This document shows positions 1-9,913 of a stretch of DNA of 64,000 bases, piece by piece (positions within the stretch are counted from its first letter, which is position 1; every line of letters starts with the position of its first letter). The notes beneath the pieces are model-generated. The model saw only the letters and a list, made by a program, of their open reading frames with translations. It ran no database searches and was not told the origin of the DNA. This stretch comes from Blastomussa wellsi (lineage: Eukaryota > Cnidaria > Anthozoa > Scleractinia > Plerogyridae). Location: assembly GCA_947652115.1 (NCBI GenBank), contig OX393570.1, positions 12,511,950 to 12,575,949 on the forward strand, given 5' to 3'. Position numbers and translations under genes: made by a program.

Positions 1-145
1 AGAGCAGCATTCCTTTCCCATTGTTTTACTCACCAGGCAAACTAACCAATCACCACTGAAGCATTGTCTGTGAATGACCATTCAAAGTGATTGTTACAAA
101 AATCCTGCAAATTCTGTCTTCAGGAAGCCCACGTTGTTGGATGTA

Positions 146-735
146 TTAACCCATTGACTCCTAAACCGGCCGTAACCGGCCGTGACAGACCTTGACCTTT
201 GTTCCGCTTCTGGCGTCATCAGCTTTGACCAAAACAGGAATCCCATTTATCCCAGTTCTACAGAAGGAAAAGAGCCTTCCAATGATACCCAGATGATATT
301 GATTGGGCCAATGGAGCTTGAAATATGCAGGAAAACGCTTAGAATTTTCCGCCAAAAACTAGGAGGAAAATTTCCCTCACTTACCCTTGGCTATTCCATG
401 TTGAGTATTTCCGTATCAATGATGCTTTCGTGGCAATTCTTGAACCAAAAGCAAGCCCAGTAAAAGGCCAACAAAAGCATAAAAAGATACGAGGAAAGGG
501 GAAAGGAAAAGCGAAATATAAAAATAAAGAAATCAAAAAGCGAATTTTTGATTTGTGCGCATGCCCGAGCTAAAATATCGTTAAATGCGATACTAGTGAA
601 AAACCTGGCATGCCTTCATTTTGCAAATGTATTTTGGAAAAATGTGAAGCATATTTAGACTATAACTGACTAGAAAATGTTCAAAATGTCTAAAAACATG
701 TTTTTTTCAAAAATCTCCAGGGGTCAATGGGTTAA
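146..735. mobile_element. TTAA-target MITE, copy 1
   Basis: The element is flanked by TTAA at both ends and has inverted termini CCCATTGACTCCT / aggnnTCAATGGG. The internal sequence (ccggccgtaaccggc, ttgacctttgttccgcttct, gaaaggaaaagcg) is shared with the other copies listed here. A TTAA target with CCC termini is typical of piggyBac-derived MITEs; that assignment is inference. Confidence 0.85.
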
Positions 736-1539
736 ATACTCTGGCGTATTTCAATGGCTGAAACATGGATAAATGATTTATTGTGAATACAAGTGATTTG
801 CACAGGACTCTTTGATTCTGTCATTTGCTGGAAGTGTTAGTAGTTTAGGATACATGATCTCTCTCCCTCCTGTCGAAACAGTGGGAATATCGCCAACAAA
901 ACAATTTGGATCCAACAGTGGATCCAAATTTTTTTTTTCAACCTTAAATACTACAAGAGCCTTCGGTGACTTCAAAATGCAAAGCAGAATTAATTAAATG
1001 TAGAAATCACCAGAGAGGATATCCGTGGTATTTGTGAGCCAACAAATCGAAGCTTAAAACTCCAAAGAGCCAGTCGAGGTGACAAAGCGAAGGTGAATAC
1101 AACTGTTTCATTCAGAAAACTTATCACAGAATGATTTGAAATGTCTAGTGCTGGGTTAAAAGGCTGGCTCTGAAATAAGTTGAACTTTTCCTTTTGATAG
1201 TTCATCGGTCCTTCGATTTGAGGCCTCCTTTTGTTTTTTATTGGGTTCAATTCAACAACCAACACCAAAGTCACTTTGGAACACCAAAATCACTTCGGAG
1301 TTGTTGACTGTAGTGTTTGTGTGAATTATTGTTATGTAATAGATTATTTTCAGTTGATGATGTAATCGGAATGAGTTAGAAGCACCTGATTGCTGTATAT
1401 AGTTCTGACAATGCAGAGAATAAACTAGTTGCAATGCAAGTGTTGTGTTTTTTACTGCTTAAATGACGGGGGGTACTAAAGGAAAACACGGAAAGGAATG
1501 TTGCTCTCAGTTAAGCAGGCGTTAGTAGGGAGAAGTGTA

Positions 1540-1850
1540 ACGCGATCCCCTAATATCGCCTGCATTGGAGGCTATCAACATATTGGCGGATGTGTCGACT
1601 GAGTATTGGCTGCCTCACATTCGAGTGTCGGTCCATATGTTGGTTGACATGTCTGCTGATATGTCAGCCGATACTTGGCCGGCACTTTGCCAGAGTGTTG
1701 GCTGACATATTAACCGATGCTCGACCATGTGTTGGCTGATACTTGGACAACATGTCAGTCGACACTTGGTCAGTATATCGATCAACACTCAGCCGATTGG
1801 TTCGATATGATAGGCTCTTGGTAATATATTGGTTGACTTTCGGTGGTATA
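1540..1850. repeat. Low-complexity gtyggctgatay-type repeat
   Basis: Short units such as gttggctgacat, tcagtcgacacttgg and gatcaacactcagccgat repeat irregularly. The same sequence type forms the ends of the 34462-35583 element, so this is probably a diverged fragment of that family. Confidence 0.55.
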
Positions 1851-2900
1851 TTGTTTTTTGTTAACTTTTTTATGGCGGCCTCATCCTCTGTTTTAACACA
1901 CAGGTGCGCTAACCAATTTCAGATTATCATTCGAATGTCCATCATTTCAAATTGGTATCTAATGCCATGTGATGTTTGAAGAAGTACTGAGTGGAGGTAG
2001 TAATAATTAAGACACAAATGATGAAATGGTTGCTTTTAAAAAACCGGGGACTGTTGACAGTTTTTTAAGGTTACACAATATTTTCAATGGGCTACTTCTG
2101 ATGGAAAATTTTTTTTTACTCTAAATGGAAGATTGCTATAAAATCTAATATTTCCCCAAAAATGAAACAAATCCTGAAACATGCACGAGTTATTTAGAAA
2201 AAAGGTTTTTTAATAAAAGTTAATAAAACTGTAAGGTGTTGTAATCCTCATAGCATGCCAGCTCCCCTGAGAGCTCTTATTATGAGGACCGTGTTACTGT
2301 TGTTCGCTTACTGCTTTATTATGCAAAGTCAGTTCTTGCAAATCAATTGAAAGACATCACCGTCCGACCTAAACCAAATAAACATGTCTTTGAATACAGT
2401 ATCATGCGTTAAACACAAGTGAATGAGAAGAACGTGACTGCCACAGAATAATATTGTCCTAGAATTCCCCCGAAAATATCATATCGCTCTCTTTGAACGC
2501 CATCTGATTGGCTGGCGGCACATTTTGTTGACAGATATCTCAATAAAGGCGAGATGTGTTTACAAATCTTTGAAGGGCGAAAACTCTACAATTCAAAACC
2601 TTTCTAGTTTGTGTTAGTTTTCTTGAGAACCAGTTAAATAATAAAGATTGCCAATTTGGCGACCAGCACAGTGCAAAGGCATTACCTTTTTGCAGAAAAA
2701 GCAACGCCAAAGAAATTCTTCCTCACATTTATCTTGTCACCCATCCTGTATCCATTTGCATCTAAATTATAGTTGCTGTTTGTTGTGTTCAGTCTTTGAT
2801 GTCTTAGACTGGGGAGCTGCTATTAATTTTGAAAACCACATTTCATTTCCATTTCTTTTAATTACGTGAGCTACTGCACAAGAATAGCTGTTTCCTTCTT

Positions 2901-2987
2901 GCAAGCAGGGAATCGTGGTAGTTGTATTCAACTTTGCGTGCCAAGTCTCGAAGTTGAAGTTGAATACAGCTACCATGATTCCCTGCA
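2901..2987. repeat. Perfect-looking 40 bp arm hairpin
   Basis: The arm gcaagcagggaatcgtggta... is repeated inverted as ...taccatgattccctgcatgc, with about 15 bp of loop (gcgtgccaagtctcg). It lies next to the LINE remnant. Confidence 0.7.
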
Positions 2988-3033
2988 TGCAAGCCTCATA
3001 GAGGGAATCCGGGTTTTGACTTGTTTTGCCTGT

Positions 3034-4095
3034 TTATCTTCCTTAATCATTTATTTTGTAGAGCTTCTCATTTGTGTAGAGGATTCTATTAAGTTCTTTA
3101 TACTGAAATGCTCTGACATAAGGCTCAAGAGCAACTTTGTGTAGGAGCAAAAAGACTTGTTTCAGTTGTTTTTCTGACAGGTGGAAATCCCTATGAAGAA
3201 GGTTGATTGCATTTGGTAGTTTAGCTTTTTTACTGATGAGCAGTAAATAGTAATCCCTTGACTTCTTAGAATTCACACAAAATACGTCATCACCACTGCC
3301 AGTGGAGGAAGATGGTATAGTAGAAGATGGGGGTCTACTTATGATATTGTTCTTCAAGTGAGATGGAATGGAGTCCTGATTAGAAAATTATATTTCTCTA
3401 TGTTCCTCGAAGCAATCTCAAAAGAGTCAATGTTATTGCTACTTATAAAGAAATCCCTAAAGTACACTACACCTGAAAGGAAGAAATTTTTATAAAAAAA
3501 CTGGCTTGTCGATACGAATACGTGATTATTCCATATAATATTGTCCCAGTCTTTTGGAGAAGCAAAATCTTCATGAAACTCTGACCACTATTTCAAAAGT
3601 TGAAAAAAAAGTGAAGGCACCAAGAGGTCATTAACATTGTAATTACAGTTAAACAAGAACAGACCTCCGAACCTTGTTAAAAGGTGAGAAAGATACCATT
3701 TCCAAGGACCTTCTGTAACATTATATACTCTTTGTAGCCAGGCCAAATGCAAAGATTTAACCATGGAATCTAGGTCAATCATTTTTAAGCCACCTTTGGC
3801 ATAATCCTTGATTGTATAAAGACAAGTTACCTTATCGGTGCCATTCCACAGAGATTTGTAAACTAGTCGATTTAATTCTTTCACAATTTTGTCTGGCACA
3901 GGCATGAGAGAGCATATGTAAACAAATTTTTGGATTTGGAACTAGGGATTTGCTGACAGTCACCTTGCCATAAAGTGATAAGCCTCTACAGGACCATAGA
4001 TTCTGGTTACTTTTTACGGTACCACTGATCAGCCTTTGGAATCCAAAGACTTTTTTCTCGCTTTGTTTCTGTTCTTTTCTCTCTCCATCCAAAAT
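3034..4095 (-). pseudogene. LINE retrotransposon remnant (reverse transcriptase C-terminal part)
   Basis: Several minus-strand frames give LINE ORF2 pieces in the right order. About 4060-3920: WSCRGLSLYGKVTVSKSL. About 3905-3690: KIVKELNRLVYKSLWNG and YAKGGLKMIDLDSMVKSL. About 3270-3050: KKSRDYYLLLISKKAK and VALEPYVRAFQYKELNRILY. These are segments after the reverse transcriptase core of L1/Tx1-like LINEs. At least three frameshifts separate them, so the copy is dead. Family is from memory. Confidence 0.75.
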
Positions 4096-5413
4096 CTCCT
4101 GTCAAAACTGTACTGCCGAGGCGGTTCTTGCTCTGCACAGGATTTATTATTATTATTATTATTTTTGTCGGTGAGCAGACCCAAACCTCACTCAGCCTTT
4201 CATTGAAAGCCAATCAATCGATTAATTAATTAATAATCCAGGGAGCGTGTAAGTTAAAACGCCAGGCTAATATAACTACTCATGATCGTGTATTACCAAG
4301 GTATATATTTGGTTCAGCATTCCCGCTCCTTTCCTTGTGGTAGCATTCTTTCACGGGAAGAAAGGGCTATGCTCTCTTTACGCTTGCGCAGAAGAAACTC
4401 CATAGAGTGACGCAACCATGCTTTTTCTTGGGTAGCAGTAGGCAATGATTAACTGGAACGACAATTTCTATTAGGGCAATCAGAGTACAAAGTGTAGTAC
4501 GCATGTGTCTTACAGCCATTGTTTAAAATCAGTCATGTGGAACAATAAGACAAAAACTTGACAGTGAATTAAATATGCAAAAACTTTCACCGGGATTTTC
4601 GTGGCAAATTTTGTAAACAGACAGCAAGCAGATATAACGTCTGTACTACGCTTCGAAATATCTTTTGAATAGGATGTTTTTGGGTTCGATCCGTTTATTA
4701 TTTTTAGAGAAACAACCTTCATTAAAAATCACATAACAAGAATTTTCATGTTGAAAATTAGTCATGCGTAATAATGAGACAAAATTTGACTGCTCGGGCA
4801 GCCGAAAGTGGCGTGGGATTTTCCCCAACAGCTGTTAATTAAAATTTATTTACCGATGGAATCCCAATATCCAGCTCTTTGTTTAGTAAGAAATATGATC
4901 TATTTTCGTGTTATCTGAGTGCTTTCTTTGGAGCGAGCTCCATTAGCTTCCAAGTATTCTTGCTGTCAAGCCGGGAATAAATAAGTAAATAAATGAGGAT
5001 ATTACGTAATTTGTGGAATGTGTCTACCTTGCAAAAAGCATTACCACTGCGTCTCGATTTAGGAGCCGACCATTGAGGGGAGGGGGGGAGTGTTTTTGAA
5101 AAAAAATGCTGCAAGCGCTCGTCAGAAGAAACAAGTTGCGTGCAGCGCAAATGGAGGGAAAAATTCTTGCACCACGGCCCTAAGAAAGAAAAAAATGTTA
5201 CAAAGGGAAAAAATTATCCTGCAGAGTACTGGCAAGGAAACAATATCCTGCCCACCAGGTTTCAACAAAAAAATCATGCTGCCAGAAATCACTCCCCTTC
5301 TCCTCCCCACTCAAAAGTTAAATGGTCAGCCCCTTAGATCAAACAATTTACTCTGTAGTTCGCAAGATTCTACAGTCAGATTGAACTAAATGTTTTTTTT
5401 TTCATTCACAAAA
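4096..5413. other. Non-coding stretch with dispersed repeat fragment
   Basis: Contains a TTA microsatellite at about 4143-4163. At about 4560-4720 a segment (aattaaatatgcaaaaactt, caccgggattttcg, ctgtactacgc) is a diverged copy of the 3' half of the repeat at 28654 and 30687. No gene is seen. Confidence 0.5.
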
Positions 5414-5798
5414 TAGAGCGTTTTCACATGACATCATCAAATTCTAAAATCCAAAACCAAAGAGCCACCAAACTTTTTATACTCATCAGGAATAAGAGGT
5501 GCTAAATTTATGTATGTGTACAATTTTTCAGCTCAACAGCGCTCTTCGTTTGGAGACCAGCGCAATTTCAATTTCAGAGTTGTGGCGGTGCGTGACATAC
5601 AGTTACGATCATGCATGTCGAAGAACACATACTTATCTCGTGAGATTTAGCCATTTGAGAAGTTTAAGTACGGTGTTAGGAAAAGTGTTATATATGAATA
5701 TTTGTTTGTTCAGAACAGGTAACCAGTTGCCTAGATAACCAAAGTAAACACTATTTCCGGCCGCCATGTTGGTGTTCCACTGAGGTTCACCAATATTT

Positions 5799-5830
<32 letters not shown>

Positions 5831-5990
5831 GAAACATTTCGACAAATATCTGAAGTTTGGAATACCGCACACGCCTGAAACTTGGAGAAGTGTTTTCTTT
5901 ATTTATCTTCTATAACATCGTAGTTTCTTGACTCTGTTCGCTGAATGGCTTTCGATTTATTTTTTTGGTCACGTGAGTGAAAACGCTCTA
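5414..5990. mobile_element. TIR MITE with TA flanks, 577 bp
   Basis: Inverted termini TAGAGCGTTTTCAC and GTGAAAACGCTCTA, each bounded by TA. Internal sequence is non-coding and holds a ccggccgccatgttgg motif seen in other repeats here. A TA target suggests a mariner-like or similar origin. Confidence 0.7.
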
Positions 5991-6109
5991 TTCCAGTGTT
6001 CGGCACAAACAACTGAATATCAAGTCTACGAAACAAAATAAGAAGTGGTTGTTGATGTTGATGTAACATTCCTGAAAGCTTAAATCATAGGAGTCATGCA
6101 GTCACGCAA

Positions 6110-6409
6110 TTAGCCATTTTCTAAGTGAGCAGGGGACTGGGGAAAAATATTTAAAATTGATTGAAATGAAAAATTGAACCGGGCACGTAAAAGATCATCC
6201 AAAATAATGTAGAAATACCAAATTTCAGCTACTATTGACTCTGCCGCTGGAATCTTTCGTTTTCTTGTAGTATTTTTCTTGTTGCCCAGTGGTGTACTCT
6301 TTGGTAGCTTTCCTTTTGTGGGTTTTCGGCTGAAGTTCGGTTGATCTGCAGCAGAAGATCCCATTGGGCTCTTTTCAGAACCATTTGGATTATTAGTAGA
6401 CTCGGGCAT
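6110..6409 (-). CDS. Unrecognised short ORF, Ser/Lys-rich
   Basis: A 99-codon frame starts MPESTNNPNGSEKSPMGSSA and continues with a basic stretch (NKKNTTRKRKI). Composition is more protein-like than its neighbours, but I recognise no domain. It could be the first exon of a gene or a transposon fragment, or chance. No partner exon was found. Confidence 0.2.
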   Translation of the reverse strand: MPESTNNPNGSEKSPMGSSAADQPNFSRKPTKGKLPKSTPLGNKKNTTRKRKIPAAESIVAEIWYFYIILDDLLRARFNFSFQSILNIFPQSPAHLENG

Positions 6410-6900
6410 TTCATTGAACTCAGTGGCTGTTCCCTAGTCTGTATCTTGTAAGTTCAGGTTCTTCTGCATCAAGTTGAACCTGATTTTTTCTGTGTCTGAA
6501 GATTTTGCTCAATACTTGAGGGGGGAGGGGTATTTTAAATCCACCGTTTTAAGCAAATGTTATGATGCAGGGCCTGGGTACAGCATGCACATATTTTGTC
6601 ACATGGCAGCTGCTCACGTGACTACAGTCAGCTTATTTGAATTCACTTTGTGATTGGAGTAATCACTTGCAAACTTACCTGAAGGATGGACAAAAATCTA
6701 CCTAAATTATTGCATTTTGGTTCATTTGCTGGTGCCTGAGCTCATCATGAAGGGCTGAGACGGCTAAAAACCTTGCCAATTCCAAAGAACTGTTTATTGG
6801 CACTGTGATTGCAACAATAATTGCTGTAAATATTCTGCATTACTAACTCATTAAGCTGAAAAGTAACGCGATAATGCGGTGAGCAAACAAAGGAAAAAAA

Positions 6901-7118
6901 TGTGACCTCTCACGCGAAAATGTAAACTAGCGGCTGTACGTGCGAACGGCAAAACGCACGGCTAGTGAACGACTGACACACGGATAGCCAGGACGTGTGA
7001 CACGGTTATGATGAACGGCTGAACGGCTGAAGAAAAATTTTGAACGGCTCAAGTGAACGGCTGAACGGCAGTAGAAAAATTTTGAACGACTCAAGTGAAC
7101 GGCTGAACGATCAAACAA
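6901..7118. repeat. Left terminal inverted repeat and CCGTTC subterminal cluster
   Basis: The terminal TGTGACCTCTCACGCG motif is followed by many GAACGGC/CGGCTGAACGG units up to about 7110. The units recur at irregular spacing and include a roughly 45 bp direct duplication (gaaaaattttgaacg). Open reading frames here are repeat artefacts. Confidence 0.75.
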
Positions 7119-7874
7119 TCATTAAATCCATCCAACATCGTGTTTGTCAAACGTAACGTTGGGTGGCTAAAACGGGCAAACAATGTTTGACCAAACACCA
7201 GCGATTTCGACGATATTTGGTTTATTTGGTTGCGTTTTACCGGCTGTGCACGCTTTGTTGGTTGGGGTGGCTAAACGATTGATCAATTTTGTTCGCGATG
7301 CGAAAAAATATAATATTCTAAAACGAACATGGCAAACCATTTTAATGTAAAAGTCGAGAGAGGCGGCTAAACAATCATTTACCTGGGGCTTTAACGGCAA
7401 ACAGCTACATAATATAATTATTTTTCGAATGGATCGCTGAGAACGCGCGGTTGAATGGGTAAGAGAATAATTATTTTGAATCGACGATCACGAAACCCCA
7501 TTCAAAATTGAGTCGATGTTTTGTGTTTTCATGCTGCGTTTCTGACATGAAAAACTCAGAACCTGTTTTAAAGTTCGAAAATGAAAGATCCCTACGCATA
7601 TTTCTCGTTAAATGTCTACCAGTAACAAAGGTACAGGGAACTACCTTTATTTTATGACGACGAAACCATCTATTTGTGTCAATAAGAACGGCGAGCGGTT
7701 GTTTATACTTACCGAAGCATAACATTCGCCATATGCTAATTTGCAAACGCAATGATATTTGCATACGGTAACGCAACGCTTAGTTCAGCCAATCGACTTC
7801 AACTCTAGGGCGCGTTGTCTTAGTAACCACATGGAATTTTAAAACTTGCTACAGCTCTTCATCAAAACATCAAA

Positions 7875-9532
7875 ATGGCTGAATGCGATCAAGCTGATCT
7901 ATTAATTGACAAAGAGGAAATCGTGGAGAAGGTGAAACAGTTTCTTCAAGGTGGATGCGGATGTTCTCAGGGCATGAAAGGTGGTAATTGTTCTCAACAA
8001 TTCTCGGAGGCAGCTGTCCTTATAAATTTGAATAACTGTATGGAACTGTCACATGGAGAACTTGACTTAGTCATACTGGCCAACATCCAAGCATTCACGA
8101 ACATCGAAGTATCGGGCGAGAAAAGAAAGCGGAGTCCTCGATGCAGTTTTACGTTTCAAGCCAGAGCCATCTGTAAAGAAATGTTCCTAAACCTTTACGG
8201 GGTCAGTTATTCCCGATTCCGCAGACTGAAAGACCACTACAAAGAAAATGGTATATCGCTGAGGGTTCACGGAAACTGCAAAAGACTTCCACACAACACC
8301 ACACCGCAAGCAGTGAATGAGGATATAAAAAACTTTCTCACAAATTACGTCGAAGAAAACGCTGTTCTTCTTCCTGGCAGGATACCAGGTTTTAAGAATG
8401 ATGACATAAAGCTGCTGTCAGCGAGTGACACCAAAATGTCTGTTTGGCGCGAGTTTAAAAAAGCATGTCAAGAAACCGAAAAGCAAGCGGTCTGCTACAC
8501 TAAGTTTATTGATCTGTGGCAGCAGTTTCACCCCAACGTTGTCGTAGCGAAGCCTATGTCCGACCTTTGTCTGACCTGCCAACAAAACACTTCGAAGCTT
8601 GTGCGATCTGCCAACCTTCCGGACCAAGAAAAATCTGAATGCGTTCAGGCCCAGCAAGAACATTTGAACTGTGTTCAAACGGAAAGAGACCTTTATAGGA
8701 GAGTTTGTCAGGAAGCGAAAACCAACTTTGAGACGCTTGAAGAGCAAATAGATTTGGACGAACCCCACGAAGCCTGTTCCCTGAAGACAACACTCCATTA
8801 TTCGTTCGACTTTGCTCAACACCCCGCAAGTGTGGAATTTTTGGTGTCATGTGCGAAGCGATTCCCCGACAAGTTAATTATCTAATTGACGAGGCGAGTG
8901 ACACTGGTAAAGGAGCAAATACCACGATAAGCTATGTTCATCACTATTTCCAAAACCACGGACTTGGCGAAACACAAGCACATCTTCACGCAGACAACTG
9001 CTCAGGACAGAACAAGAACAATTATTTTATCTGGTACCTAGCATGGAGAACGATTGTGCAGTTGCATGACTCTATCAATTACTCTTTCCTCATTGCCGGT
9101 CATACGAAGTTTGGCCCCGATCGATGCTTCGGAATAATCAAGAGAGCTTATAAAGTGAGTTTTGTTTCATCTTTGTACGAGTTTGCGGACATGGTGGAGG
9201 GTTCAAGCACTGTTGGTCTCAACAAGGCACAGCTGGTTGGAACACATGACGGGAGAACCATTGTCCCAGCTTACAATTGGTCTTCATTTCTTGAGAGGTA
9301 CTTCAACAAACTGCAGAACATAAAAAAGTACCACCATTTCAGATTTTCCAAAGACGAACCTGGAAAAGTTTACTTTAAGGAATTAAACACTTCTCCTGAA
9401 CAGTCCCGAATGCTGCTAAAAAACTGCGCTATCCTGCCGCCTGCCTCCACGCTGCCACCGACGATCAATCCTGAAGGATTAAGTCACGACCGCAAACAGT
9501 ACCTCTTGCTAAACACTAAGACTTTTAAATAA
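7875..9532 (+). pseudogene. Transposase-like gene (DUF7869-type), broken by deletion and frameshift
   Basis: Two open frames cover one protein: 7875-8885 (336 codons, starting MAECDQADLL) and 8849-9532 (227 codons). The second frame extends back to about 8822, where it reads PRKCGIFGVMCEAIPRQV. The first half has a Cys-rich N-terminus (GGCGCSQ), a likely DNA-binding segment (YGVSYSRFRRLKDHY) and a zinc-finger-like CLTCQQN. HYSFDFAQ may hold the first catalytic Asp. The second half has HADNCSGQNKNN and AGHTKFGPDRCFG, the signature of proteins I know as DUF7869-type, probably an RNase H-like (DDE) fold. About 20 residues that relatives have between FDFAQ and PRK seem to be missing, which also shifts the frame. 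The family name comes from memory and needs an HMM search. Confidence 0.72.
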
Positions 9533-9913
9533 TTTAGTTTGTTGTTGTCAAGACATTTTTTTTCATGCGACCCGTCTGTGTTGCTTGTCGCAAGTTCGTC
9601 CCTACTGAAAAAGTATGGCAGAAGCTTAAGTGCACACAAGTGCCGTTCACTTTCTTTCCCAAGTGTCTGCTGGACGAGCTTTACTTTAGTGGGGGTCACG
9701 CAGGTGCCTATCAGCTCTTCGCCTACGTTCTCTGCTTTACTAGATGACTGTAAGGAAGGAAGGTGGCTCGGGTTTTTCTCTGGTTGATCCTCCCCTCGAA
9801 GGCTATTCAGCGCATCTATGTTGATGGTGACAAGGTCCTCATCGTAGCTTGAGTCCTCGGTCTCGTCCGTGACAGTCTCGTTCGCGACAGTCTCGTTCAT
9901 GCAACCCGCGGAG
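9484..9913 (-). CDS. BEN-domain exon, 3' terminal
   Basis: I start the exon at acceptor ..CACAATCAG because this joins exon 4 in phase; an upstream acceptor ending CTGTCTAG would also keep the frame open. An acidic, Asp/Glu/Thr-rich part (TVTDETEDSSYDEDLVT) precedes the BEN-like C-terminal helices with FFSRDELATSN and LDNNKLNYLKVLV. The stop is at 9484-9486. Confidence 0.55.

Larger units (their letters stand above)
736..3033. other. Non-coding stretch upstream of LINE remnant
   Basis: Apart from the low-complexity repeat at 1540-1850, the hairpin at 2901-2987 and a short hairpin at about 909-930 (tttggatccaacagtggatc), I see no gene. Open frames here are short and lack coding character. Confidence 0.5.

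Noticed and set aside
182..463. Short ORFs inside the TTAA MITEs (also 22916-23343)
   Set aside because: The frames are not conserved between MITE copies and are explained by shared non-coding sequence.
2648..2869. Possible upstream SMC4 exon after a ttttgcag acceptor near 2690
   Set aside because: The following sequence has no SMC4-like residues and no suitable donor in frame.
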